Source of the DNA: DAOTWC01 sp048499435
GTDB taxonomy: Bacteria; Chloroflexota; Anaerolineae; Aggregatilineales; Phototrophicaceae
Reading direction: 5' to 3'
DNA length: 64,000 bases
NCBI GenBank assembly: GCA_048499435.1
Contig: JASNZW010000008.1
Coordinates: 62,001 to 126,000 of the forward strand
Shown here: positions 1 through 7,499 of the stretch, piece after piece
Layout of the letters: each line of letters begins with the position of its first letter
Position numbering within the stretch: the first letter of the stretch is position 1
Notes under the pieces: model-generated
The model's input: only the letters and a program-made list of their open reading frames with translations
What the model was told of the DNA's origin: nothing
Databases searched by the model: none
Position numbers and translations under genes: made by a program

Positions 1-2
1 TG

Positions 3-1193
3 AACAAGAAAGCGCAGGTTCGCGCCCATATCGAAGAACTCTTCAACCAGATTCTGGCCGATGAAAGCCTGGTTCTGACGCGCGCTGAACGACAGCGGCT
101 GTTTGAAGCGATTGTCGCGGAAATCACGGGCTTTGGCCCGCTGGAAACCCTGCTGGCAGATGACAGCATCACAGAAATCATGGTGAACGGCGCGAAAAAC
201 GTCTTTATTGAGCAGAAAGGCAAGCTCTCCCGCGTCCCGGTAGCCTTTGACGACGATGATCATGTTATGCGCATTATTGACCGCATCGTCGCGCCGCTGG
301 GCCGTCGCATCGACGAAAGCCAGCCAATGGTGGACGCCCGCCTGCCCGATGGCTCGCGCGTGAACGCGATCATCCGGCCATTGGCGCTGTGCGGCCCAAC
401 TGTCACCATCCGTAAATTCGCCAAGAAACCGCTCACCGTCGAAGACCTGATCCGCAACCACACAATCACCAAAGAGATCGCTGACTTTCTGGAGGCCTGC
501 ATCATTGGCCGCCTTAACGTGATCGTGTCTGGCGGCACGGGGTCCGGCAAGACCACCCTGCTCAACGTGCTGTCGGGCTTTATTCCAAACGACGAACGCA
601 TCATAACGGTTGAGAACGCGGCTGAGCTGCAGCTGCGCCAGGAACACGTCGTCACCCTGGAAAGCCGCCCCGCCAACATTGAAGGCAAAGGCGAGATCAC
701 CATTCAGGACCTGGTTGTGAACTGCCTCCGTATGCGGCCTGACCGCATCGTTGTCGGTGAGTGCCGCGCGGGCGAAGCGCTGGACATGCTTCAGGCCATG
801 AACACCGGCCATGATGGATCGCTGACGACGCTGCACTCGAACAGCCCGCGCGACACCCTGGCTCGCCTGGAGGTGATGTGCCTGATGGCCGGCATGGACC
901 TGCCTGTGCGGGCGATCCGTGAACAGGTCTCCAGCGCGGTTGACCTGGTGTGCCATGAAGAACGTATGCGCGATGGGTCGCGCCGGATTGTCAAAATCAC
1001 CGAAATCCAGGGCATGGAAGGCGAGATCATCACCATGTCTGACATTTTCGAGTTCGAGCAGACCGGCATCGAAGGCGGAAAAATCATTGGGCGCATTCGC
1101 CCAACGGGCCTGCGGCCAAAGTTCATTGACCGGCTCGAAGTCGCTGGCCGCCATCTGCCGCCCGCCACTTTTGGCGTGGGCCGCAACTACTAA
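3..1193 (+). CDS. tadA: Tad/CpaF-type secretion ATPase, 5' end outside window
   Basis: This is the hexameric ATPase that powers assembly of a Tad (Flp) type IVc pilus from the cytoplasmic face of the membrane. The frame is open from base 3 and the residues before the first internal ATG (position 180) match the family (an ITGFGPLE stretch, then ITEIMVNG), so the gene starts upstream of the window; 396 residues are visible. Walker A GGTGSGKT lies at 531-554. It is followed by the Asp/Glu-box region and the VGECRAGEALDML segment, then the TLHSNSPRD His-box, all typical of GspE/CpaF proteins. The tadB and tadC genes follow on the same strand, as in other tad loci. The family assignment is secure; which substrate (pilus or another export machine) is inferred. 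Confidence 0.95.
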   Translation, partial: NKKAQVRAHIEELFNQILADESLVLTRAERQRLFEAIVAEITGFGPLETLLADDSITEIMVNGAKNVFIEQKGKLSRVPVAFDDDDHVMRIIDRIVAPLGRRIDESQPMVDARLPDGSRVNAIIRPLALCGPTVTIRKFAKKPLTVEDLIRNHTITKEIADFLEACIIGRLNVIVSGGTGSGKTTLLNVLSGFIPNDERIITVENAAELQLRQEHVVTLESRPANIEGKGEITIQDLVVNCLRMRPDRIVVGECRAGEALDMLQAMNTGHDGSLTTLHSNSPRDTLARLEVMCLMAGMDLPVRAIREQVSSAVDLVCHEERMRDGSRRIVKITEIQGMEGEIITMSDIFEFEQTGIEGGKIIGRIRPTGLRPKFIDRLEVAGRHLPPATFGVGRNY

Positions 1194-1202
1194 CGGCGCG
1201 CC

Positions 1203-1237
1203 TGGCGGATGGGCGTTTGCTTGACGCCTATCCGCCA
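1203..1237 (+). terminator. Intercistronic 14-bp stem-loop after tadA
   Basis: Ten bases after the tadA stop, 1203-1216 pairs with 1224-1237 (14 pairs, one of them G-U) around a 7-base loop. There is no U-run after it, so it is not a textbook intrinsic terminator; it could reduce readthrough or protect the tadA 3' end. The right arm overlaps the -35 box of the promoter listed next. Confidence 0.6.
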
Positions 1238-1249
1238 AAACCCTACAAT
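1221..1249 (+). promoter_or_regulatory. Sigma70-type promoter ahead of tadB
   Basis: TTGACG (1221-1226), a 17-base spacer and TACAAT (1244-1249) form a near-consensus promoter that would start transcription about 50 bases before tadB. It suggests tadB-tadC, and perhaps comF and hpf, can be transcribed separately from tadA. Confidence 0.75.
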
Positions 1250-1305
1250 CGAAGTAAACGCCGAGGGTAGCGAGGTCGCACAGCCATTAGCCTGAGGAAT
1301 GCAAA

Positions 1306-2292
1306 ATGTCTGTTGAGATGATAGTGCTGGGGGTAGCCATTGTAGTGGCGCTGATCGTGCTGTTCTTCGGCATTCGCAGCGTCCGCAGCCAGAACGATTC
1401 GCTTGAAGAACGGCTGGGGCGCTACGAAGAAGCGGCATCCTATCAGTCATTCCTGGACATCGAAGACACCCAGGGCGAAGAAACGGAAAAGGCCAGCGTG
1501 CTGGAAAAGGCGCTGGAGAGCGCGCTGGCAGACAGGCCCTTCGCGCAGAAATGGCGGCGGCAGCTCGCCCGCGCTGACATCAAACTGACGGTGGCTGAGT
1601 ACGCGGCGCTGCACGTCATTTCAATGATCGGCTTTTTCCTGCTGGGGTTCTTCATCATCTTCAGCGGCCAGATCGTCCTGTCGATGGTGGCGGCCTTCGT
1701 CGGTTTTTTCGCCCCGCGCATCTATGTCTCACGCGCTACCAGCAAGCGCCTGCGCCTGTTTGAAGAACAACTACCAGACACGCTGGGCCTGTGGGTTAAC
1801 GCGCTGCGCTCCGGCTACAGCGTGATGCAGGCCATGGAAGCCATCTCGCGCGATGCGCCCGAACCAACAGCGACGGAGTTTAAGCGCGTCGTGCAGGAAG
1901 TCAGCCTGGGCATTGATGTGCCCGACGCGCTGGAACACCTGCTGAACCGCGTCGAAAGCGAAGACCTCGATCTGGTCGTGACAGCGGTAAATATTCAGCG
2001 CGAAGTCGGCGGCAACCTGTCCGAAATTCTCGAAACGATCAGCCACACGATTCGCGAACGCATCAAACTTAAGGGCGAAATCCGCGTGCTGACGTCGCAG
2101 GGCCGCATCACCGGCTGGCTCATCAGCCTGCTGCCGATCGCGCTGGCGATTTTCCTGTACATGATTAACCCCAGCTATATGGGCAATCTGGTTGATAATC
2201 GCACGTGCGGCTGGCCCCTGCTGGGCTGCGGCCTGGCGCTGATCGGCGTGGGCGCGGCGGCGGTCCAGAAAATCGTCCAGATCGAGATTTAA
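1306..2292 (+). CDS. tadB: Tad pilus inner-membrane platform protein TadB
   Basis: A 328-residue integral membrane protein of the type II secretion F (T2SSF) family, one of two platform subunits that couple the TadA ATPase to pilin extrusion. An N-terminal membrane segment (about residues 5-23) is followed by a charged cytoplasmic stretch. A hydrophobic pair comes at about 105-145, then the T2SSF domain (LPDTLGLWVNALRSGYSVMQ, ending SHTIRERIKLKGEIRVLTSQ), and C-terminal membrane segments. The ATG follows GAGG with good spacing. It lies 22 bp before tadC. Length and topology fit TadB. Confidence 0.93.
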   Translation: MSVEMIVLGVAIVVALIVLFFGIRSVRSQNDSLEERLGRYEEAASYQSFLDIEDTQGEETEKASVLEKALESALADRPFAQKWRRQLARADIKLTVAEYAALHVISMIGFFLLGFFIIFSGQIVLSMVAAFVGFFAPRIYVSRATSKRLRLFEEQLPDTLGLWVNALRSGYSVMQAMEAISRDAPEPTATEFKRVVQEVSLGIDVPDALEHLLNRVESEDLDLVVTAVNIQREVGGNLSEILETISHTIRERIKLKGEIRVLTSQGRITGWLISLLPIALAIFLYMINPSYMGNLVDNRTCGWPLLGCGLALIGVGAAAVQKIVQIEI

Positions 2293-2314
2293 CGTGAGCC
2301 AAAGGAGCCGGTAG

Positions 2315-3265
2315 ATGCCGACGGAACTGCTGCTGCCAATCCTGATTGTTATCGGGCTGGCGGTTATTGCCGGGCTGGTGTATATGGGGCTGCGGGAAGA
2401 CCGGGGCGTGGACCCGCTCCAGGAGCGCCTGGCGCAGTACGGCGGTGAGCGCGAACTGCCAGCGTCGCTGGAAGAAATTGAGCTGTCACTGTCGTTTCGA
2501 GACCGCATTCTCATGCCAGCGCTGCGCAGGCTGGCCGAGTTCACCGTCAAATTCACACCCGAAAAGCAGCTGGAGGAAACACGACGGATGATCGAGCTGG
2601 CGGGGATGGCCGGCTCGATGGACCCGACGTGGTTCCTGGCGCTGCGCATCGTCACCACGCTCGGCCTGGCGCTGGTGGCCTTCATGGTGTTCTTCGTCTT
2701 TTCCAGCAGCACCGCGCCCACCCAGGCCGTGCTGTACACTGTCGGCGCGGCTGTGCTGGGCTACTTCCTGCCGCTGCTGTGGATTCGCAGCAAGATATCG
2801 CGCCGTCAGGATGCGATCACAAAGGCGCTGCCCGACGCGCTTGACCTGCTGGTAATCTGCGTGGAGGCGGGCCTGGGCTTCGACACCGCCATGGGCAAGG
2901 TGTATGATAAGTGGGACAACGACCTGGCAATCGCATTTGGCCGCGTCCTGCGCGAAATCCAGCTTGGCAAGTCACGCCGTGAAGCGCTCAAAGACATGTC
3001 TGACCGCATGGATGTGCCGGATGTAACCAGCTTCACCGCCGCCATCATCCAGGCCGACCAGCTCGGCGTCAGCATGGCGACCATTCTGCGCGTGCAGTCT
3101 GACCAGATGCGCGTCAAGCGCCGCCAGCGCGCCCAGGAAAAGGCGCACCAGGCCCCCGTTAAAATGATGATCCCGATGGTGCTGCTTATTTTCCCGTCAA
3201 TCTGGATCGTGCTGCTGGGGCCGGCGGCGATTATGCTGTTTTCAACCGACACACCGCTGTTCTAG
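2315..3265 (+). CDS. tadC: Tad pilus inner-membrane platform protein TadC
   Basis: The second T2SSF-family platform protein (316 residues). It has an N-terminal anchor, a pair of membrane segments around residues 110-155, then the domain signature LPDALDLLVICVEAGLGFD and the RVQSDQMRVKRRQRAQEKA segment, followed by C-terminal hydrophobic helices. In Tad systems TadB and TadC are thought to act together in the membrane. Its ATG follows AAAGGAG closely (2302-2308). The order tadA-tadB-tadC is the conserved core; no pilin, prepilin peptidase or RcpA-like secretin gene is visible, and those would have to lie upstream of the window or elsewhere. Confidence 0.93.
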   Translation: MPTELLLPILIVIGLAVIAGLVYMGLREDRGVDPLQERLAQYGGERELPASLEEIELSLSFRDRILMPALRRLAEFTVKFTPEKQLEETRRMIELAGMAGSMDPTWFLALRIVTTLGLALVAFMVFFVFSSSTAPTQAVLYTVGAAVLGYFLPLLWIRSKISRRQDAITKALPDALDLLVICVEAGLGFDTAMGKVYDKWDNDLAIAFGRVLREIQLGKSRREALKDMSDRMDVPDVTSFTAAIIQADQLGVSMATILRVQSDQMRVKRRQRAQEKAHQAPVKMMIPMVLLIFPSIWIVLLGPAAIMLFSTDTPLF

Positions 3266-3327
3266 GCAGCAGGACACTGCTGCGCCGACCAGTGACAACT
3301 GCGAGCGCGCACCCGAAAAGAGCTGCG

Positions 3328-4053
3328 ATGCCCGGCTTATCCGTTTCCACGACGACAGCCTTAACCCAGGAAGCTCAGGCGCCGCCTGGGCTTCCTGCGT
3401 CAGTGCGCCGCGCGCGCGCGCTGCTGGCACTGGCGCTTGACCTGGTGTTTCCGCCGCGCTGCGCGGGCTGTGGGCGCGTGGATGCGCGCTGGTGCAGCCG
3501 CTGCCAGCGCGCGCTCGACGCAGTTCCGCTGGCCGCGCGCGTTACACCGCTGCCGCCGCTGGCCGCTGCGGCGGCGACCGGCGCGCACGATGGCCTGCTC
3601 CAGCGGGCGGTGTGGGCGCTCAAGTTCGATAACAGCCGCTTCATGGCAGACCCGCTGGGGGACCGGCTGGCATCCAGGCTGGACGCCCTGAGCTGGCCGG
3701 TAGATATCGTGGCGCCGGTTCCGTTGCACCCGGCGCGGCTGGCCGAGCGCGGTTACAACCAGTCGCAGCTTCTGGCGGAGCGCCTGGCAGCGCTGACCGG
3801 CGTGCCCTGCGTTCCAGAGACGCTCACCCGCCAGCGCCAGACGCTGTCACAGGTGGGGCTGGACCACGACCAGCGCCAGGCGAACATGGCCGGCGCATTT
3901 ATGGCGCAGCCCGCAGCCGCGGCAGGCCGCGCTGTGCTTGTGCTGGACGATGTGTACACGACAGGCTCGACGTTGGCGGCCTGCGCTGAAGCGGCGCTGG
4001 CCGCCGGGGCGCGCGCCGTCTATGGCCTTACCGTCACTGCCGCACGCGGCTGA
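3328..4053 (+). CDS. comF: ComF-family phosphoribosyltransferase-like protein
   Basis: A ComF/GntX homologue of about 241 residues. An N-terminal four-cysteine zinc-finger-like element (CAGCG then CSRCQ) precedes a type I phosphoribosyltransferase fold with the PRPP-loop signature VLVLDDVYTTGSTLAACAEA. ComF proteins take part in DNA uptake for transformation, where they link to the PriA/ComFA machinery; the enzymatic activity is unproven. I prefer ATG 3328, with an AAGAG-like sequence before it, over the GTG at 3292, which has no ribosome binding site. It lies 62 bp after tadC, and a comEC gene occurs at 49.4 kb, so parts of a competence apparatus are present. Confidence 0.88.
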   Translation: MPGLSVSTTTALTQEAQAPPGLPASVRRARALLALALDLVFPPRCAGCGRVDARWCSRCQRALDAVPLAARVTPLPPLAAAAATGAHDGLLQRAVWALKFDNSRFMADPLGDRLASRLDALSWPVDIVAPVPLHPARLAERGYNQSQLLAERLAALTGVPCVPETLTRQRQTLSQVGLDHDQRQANMAGAFMAQPAAAAGRAVLVLDDVYTTGSTLAACAEAALAAGARAVYGLTVTAARG

Positions 4054-4086
4054 CATTGTTTACCTCTACCCTAAGGAGTCTCTGCG

Positions 4087-4686
4087 ATGGATGTCATTAT
4101 TCAGGGCCGCAACATAAAAGTCACTGAGCAGCTTGAGGCTTATACGCGCAAAAAACTTGACCGGCTTGATCGCTACCTGCCGAACATCGTTGATGTGCGC
4201 GTAGACCTGTCGCACCTGCACACCAAACGCGGCGAAGATATGGCAATCGCCCAGATTACCGTGCGCCACGAGCGCGGCGCGATCCTGCGCGCTGAAGAAA
4301 AGAACCCCGGCGATATCCGCAAGGCGATTGATACTGCGGTAGACAATATGTACCGCCGCATCCAGCGTTTCAAAGGCAAGCACAGCCGGAAAGGCGCTGA
4401 ACGTTACACCGCTACGATCGAAGAGCTGGATATCGCTGAGGAAATCCCGGACATCGCCGAGTATACAGAGGAAGCGGCCAGCGCGACCTCTGCTGAGCCG
4501 ATGTTCCTGGTTGAACGGCGCAAAGAGATTGACGTGACCGCTATGAACGAAGCCGAGGCCATCGAGCAGATGGAGCTGCTGGGCCACACCTTCTTCCTGT
4601 TCTTCAACGCCACCACCGGGCAGCTTAACGTGCTGTACAAGCGCGACGCTGGCGGCTACGGCGTGCTGGTCCCGCTGCAGCAGTAA
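4087..4686 (+). CDS. hpf: Long-form ribosome hibernation promoting factor
   Basis: A 199-residue protein that binds the 30S subunit and joins ribosomes into inactive 100S dimers in slow growth. The N-terminal S30AE/YfiA domain (VIIQGRNIKVTEQLEAYTRK, through about residue 105) and the C-terminal dimerisation domain (about 140-198: VVERRKEI-like start, then EAEAIEQMELLGHTFFLFFN) are both present, so this is the long form. It has a strong ribosome binding site, CTAAGGAG, 7 bases before the ATG. A terminator hairpin follows at once. Confidence 0.95.
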   Translation: MDVIIQGRNIKVTEQLEAYTRKKLDRLDRYLPNIVDVRVDLSHLHTKRGEDMAIAQITVRHERGAILRAEEKNPGDIRKAIDTAVDNMYRRIQRFKGKHSRKGAERYTATIEELDIAEEIPDIAEYTEEAASATSAEPMFLVERRKEIDVTAMNEAEAIEQMELLGHTFFLFFNATTGQLNVLYKRDAGGYGVLVPLQQ

Positions 4687-4710
4687 AACAAACAGGCCCA
4701 GGCTATCCGG

Positions 4711-4747
4711 CGGCGCGGCCCCGACAAAGGACCGCGCTGCTTATTTT
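4711..4747 (+). terminator. Intrinsic terminator after hpf
   Basis: A G+C-rich stem (4711-4721 with 4729-4739, one C/A mismatch) with a 7-base loop is followed by CTTATTTT. It closes the tad-comF-hpf unit; the T-rich tail also contains the stop codon of the converging glycosyltransferase gene. Confidence 0.65.
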
Positions 4748-5502
4748 CCCTGCCCGGCCCACAGGCCAGCCAGCAGGCGGTATTTGCGCAGCTCATACCA
4801 CGCCATCAGCGCGCTGAGGCGCAGGCCGTGCAAGCCGTCGCGCCAGCCCTTCAGCGTAACAAAGCGCCACCAGAACTGTCGCCAGGGCTGAAGCACATAG
4901 TTGCGCAGCCTGGGCCGGACCCCCTGCTGGTACAGGATGCTGGCATCATAGGCCGAATAGGCGCGCTGCTTTCGGTGAAACTGGTCCGCGCTGCGGTAGT
5001 TATAGTGGATAAACGGCTGCGTCATCGTCCCCAGCGCACCGTCAAGCTGGACCAGCTCATGCACATGGCGCTCAGGGTCATAGCGCGCCGCGCCCAGCCG
5101 CAGCAGCCGCGTCTGATAGTCAGGATACCAGCCCGCGCCCAGCGTCAAACGCCCGAAAATAAAATTGTGGCGTGGAATCTGCCAGCCCGCGCAGTCAGTG
5201 TGCGCGATCACAGCGCGCACCTCCGCCGCCAGCTCCGGCGTCACGCGCTCATCGGCGTCCACAAACAGCACCCAATCCGCCGCGCCGCTGATGGCTTGCA
5301 GCGCGGCGTTGCGCTGCCAGGCATAATTCTCAAACCGGTGCTGAATCACCTGCGCGCCCGCCGCCGCCGCCAGGGTTACCGTGTTATCGGTGCTGAAAGA
5401 ATCGAACACGAGCAGCTTGTCCGCGAAGCGCAGCGTTTCCAGGCAGCCCTGGATGTTCTCCGCCTCGTTATACGTCAGCACCACCGCCGCCAGCGTCGTC
5501 AT
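4741..5502 (-). CDS. Family 2 glycosyltransferase (WaaE/KdtX-like)
   Basis: A 253-residue cytoplasmic GT-A glycosyltransferase. The nucleotide-sugar-binding start AAVVLTYNEAENIQGCLE and the metal-binding FVDADERVTPEL (DxD) are clear. The C-terminal half has the HVHELV and PFIHYNYRSADQFHRKQRAY elements shared with lipopolysaccharide core glucosyltransferase-like proteins (WaaE/KdtX). Substrate and acceptor cannot be told; in an organism without lipopolysaccharide a glycolipid or glycoprotein acceptor is more likely. Its start codon overlaps the stop of the next glycosyltransferase (ATGA at 5499-5502), so the two are translationally coupled. Confidence 0.88.
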   Translation of the reverse strand: MTTLAAVVLTYNEAENIQGCLETLRFADKLLVFDSFSTDNTVTLAAAAGAQVIQHRFENYAWQRNAALQAISGAADWVLFVDADERVTPELAAEVRAVIAHTDCAGWQIPRHNFIFGRLTLGAGWYPDYQTRLLRLGAARYDPERHVHELVQLDGALGTMTQPFIHYNYRSADQFHRKQRAYSAYDASILYQQGVRPRLRNYVLQPWRQFWWRFVTLKGWRDGLHGLRLSALMAWYELRKYRLLAGLWAGQGK

Positions 5503-6422
5503 GCGCGCGCCAGGCGCTCAACCGCGCGATACGCCTCGGCCAGCGCCGGGTCAGCGGCGCGGCGTGCGCGGCGCGCCATGCCCACCGCCACCATGCGCCG
5601 CGCCAGCGCCAGCTTCCAGGCGGGATAGTAACTGGCGTACAGGCGCAGACGGCTGGTCCACAGGTTGATTACGCTGCGCGGCCGCGCCTGCCCGCTGCTG
5701 CGGCCCGCCAGATGCGTCACCCGCGCCGCCGGGACACACTTTACATCCCAGCCGGCGCGGTGAATGCGCCATGCCCAGTCAATTTCCTCGCAGTACATAA
5801 AAAACTGTTCGTCAAACATGCCTGTTTGTGCGATAACCTCGCGCCGCAGCATCATGGCCGCGCCCAGCACAAAATCAACCGAAAACGGCGCGCCCGCCTC
5901 GTAAAGGCGGCGTGGATAGCGCCCGTTAAACGCGCTGTCGTAAAGGCGCGCCGGGGCGGGAAAAAGCTCAACCCAAAGCTGGCGCAGGCCCGGAAAGCGA
6001 AAGGCGCTGTGCTGGAACGCGCCGTCCTCATACGCCAGCCGCGCGCCGACCAGCCCGGTCAGCGTGTCCGCCATCAGCGCGCCGTAGAGTGCGCGCGTCG
6101 CGCCGGGCTGCGTCAGCGTGTCCGGGTTAAGCAGGTAGACCGCCGCCGGCAGCGGCGCGCCCCCCGGCTGGCCAAAGCCAATCTGACGCAGCGCCAGGTT
6201 GTTGGCGCGGCCAAAACCCAGGTTATCGGCGCTGGCCGTGAGGCGCACCTGCGGAAAAGCCGCGGCGATCGCGGCGGCTGTGCCGTCGCTGGACGCGCTA
6301 TCCACGACGTAAACATCAGCCGCCGGGCCATGCGCTTCCAGGTCAGCGAACAACGTGCGCAGCGCGGCCAGCGCCAGCGCGCGCACGTTCCAAGTGACGA
6401 TAACGACTGCCAGGTCAGCCAT
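5499..6422 (-). CDS. Family 2 glycosyltransferase (rhamnosyltransferase-like)
   Basis: A 307-residue GT2 enzyme. It shows the N-terminal VVIVTWNVRALALAALRTL, the DNLGFGRANN element, the acidic YLLNPDTLTQPG site and the EQFFMYCEEIDWAWRIHRAG motif typical of the rhamnosyltransferase/WbbL-like group. The C-terminus is short and basic with no clear membrane anchor. It is coupled upstream to a lipoprotein gene (start and stop codons share one base at 6422) and downstream to another GT2. The sugar transferred is unknown. Confidence 0.88.
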   Translation of the reverse strand: MADLAVVIVTWNVRALALAALRTLFADLEAHGPAADVYVVDSASSDGTAAAIAAAFPQVRLTASADNLGFGRANNLALRQIGFGQPGGAPLPAAVYLLNPDTLTQPGATRALYGALMADTLTGLVGARLAYEDGAFQHSAFRFPGLRQLWVELFPAPARLYDSAFNGRYPRRLYEAGAPFSVDFVLGAAMMLRREVIAQTGMFDEQFFMYCEEIDWAWRIHRAGWDVKCVPAARVTHLAGRSSGQARPRSVINLWTSRLRLYASYYPAWKLALARRMVAVGMARRARRAADPALAEAYRAVERLARA

Positions 6423-7447
6423 CAGTCGCCTAGCTGCGCGAAATCCAGGCCCGTGCTGGCGAAAAACGTGTTCACGGCGGCGAGATCGTCCGGCTCAACC
6501 CGCGCCAGCGCCGCCTGCCCCAGCAGCGGGGACAGCACAGCGGCGCGCTCCGGGTCGAACGCCAGCGCCAGCAGCGCGTCCGTCAGGCGCAGGCGCTCGC
6601 CCAGCGGCAGGCTGGCCGGATACAGCAGCAGCGCGAACGGCAGCGGCGGCGTGCGGCCAATAACGCGCAGCTCGTCGCGCAGATCGTCAGCAAGCTGGTC
6701 AAAACGCATTTCGCTCAGGCCAGCGGCAGCGCATTCACCGGCCGCCACCGCCGCCAGCAGCGCGTCGTAGTCATTGTAATCGCGCACCGCGGCGAGGTCC
6801 GCGACCGGGTCCACACCCGCGGCGCGCAGCGCCAGCGCCGGGGCCAGCCAGCTTTCCGCGTCGGCAAGGTCCAACCGGCAGAAGGTGCGCCCGGCCAGCG
6901 GGCCAACGCCCGTCAGCCCCAGGCTGCGATCCGCCACGATCACGACCGCCATGCCTGCCTGGGGGTTCGGCGCGCCGCGCTCTACCTGAAGCACAGGCAC
7001 ACCGCATTCAAGGGCCAGCGCCGCCTGGTACGTAATGCCGTCCAGCCAGGCGACAGCCACCTGTTCGGGAGTCGATGCGCACAGGGCGCTGAGGGCCGCC
7101 GCCGGCGTGTCCACCAGCACGACATCCACCACCAGGCCCGCCTCCGCGCTGAGGGCGTCCGCGAAACGCGATGCCGCGTCCAGCCTGTCGGCGTCGGTTT
7201 CGTCCGAACGGGACGCATCCACCGGGATCAGCGCCATACGCAGCGGGCTTTCCGCGGAGCCAGGTGCGGCGATCGTCGCCACCGGCGGCAGCGGCGTTGA
7301 GCGCGGGGTGGGCATTGGGGTGGCGCGCACAACCGGCGCCGCCACCTGCGCCTCGCGCCGGCAGGCCGGCAGCAGCAGCGCCAGCAGCGCGGCGGCGAAC
7401 ACCAGGGCAACGCGAAGATGAATGTTAATGGCGCAATCCCCCAGCAC
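6422..7447 (-). CDS. PhnD-like substrate-binding lipoprotein
   Basis: A 341-residue exported lipoprotein. A hydrophobic signal peptide ends in a lipobox (LLLPAC, Cys near residue 29), followed by a Thr/Pro linker. The remainder resembles the phosphate/phosphonate (PhnD-type) periplasmic binding fold: PLRMALIPVDASR at the start of the domain, LAGRTFCRLDLADAESWLAP, and DALLAAVAAGECAAAGLSEM. No permease or ATPase of an ABC transporter lies beside it, so it may act as a sensor or scavenging protein; the ligand is unknown. Translation probably starts at GTG 7447. It is one-base coupled to the downstream glycosyltransferase. Confidence 0.75.
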   Translation of the reverse strand: MLGDCAINIHLRVALVFAAALLALLLPACRREAQVAAPVVRATPMPTPRSTPLPPVATIAAPGSAESPLRMALIPVDASRSDETDADRLDAASRFADALSAEAGLVVDVVLVDTPAAALSALCASTPEQVAVAWLDGITYQAALALECGVPVLQVERGAPNPQAGMAVVIVADRSLGLTGVGPLAGRTFCRLDLADAESWLAPALALRAAGVDPVADLAAVRDYNDYDALLAAVAAGECAAAGLSEMRFDQLADDLRDELRVIGRTPPLPFALLLYPASLPLGERLRLTDALLALAFDPERAAVLSPLLGQAALARVEPDDLAAVNTFFASTGLDFAQLGD

Positions 7448-7499
7448 AGCGACCTGTCATGATGTTTTTATGGTACAGGCGTTCACAGCCGCGAGCAAA

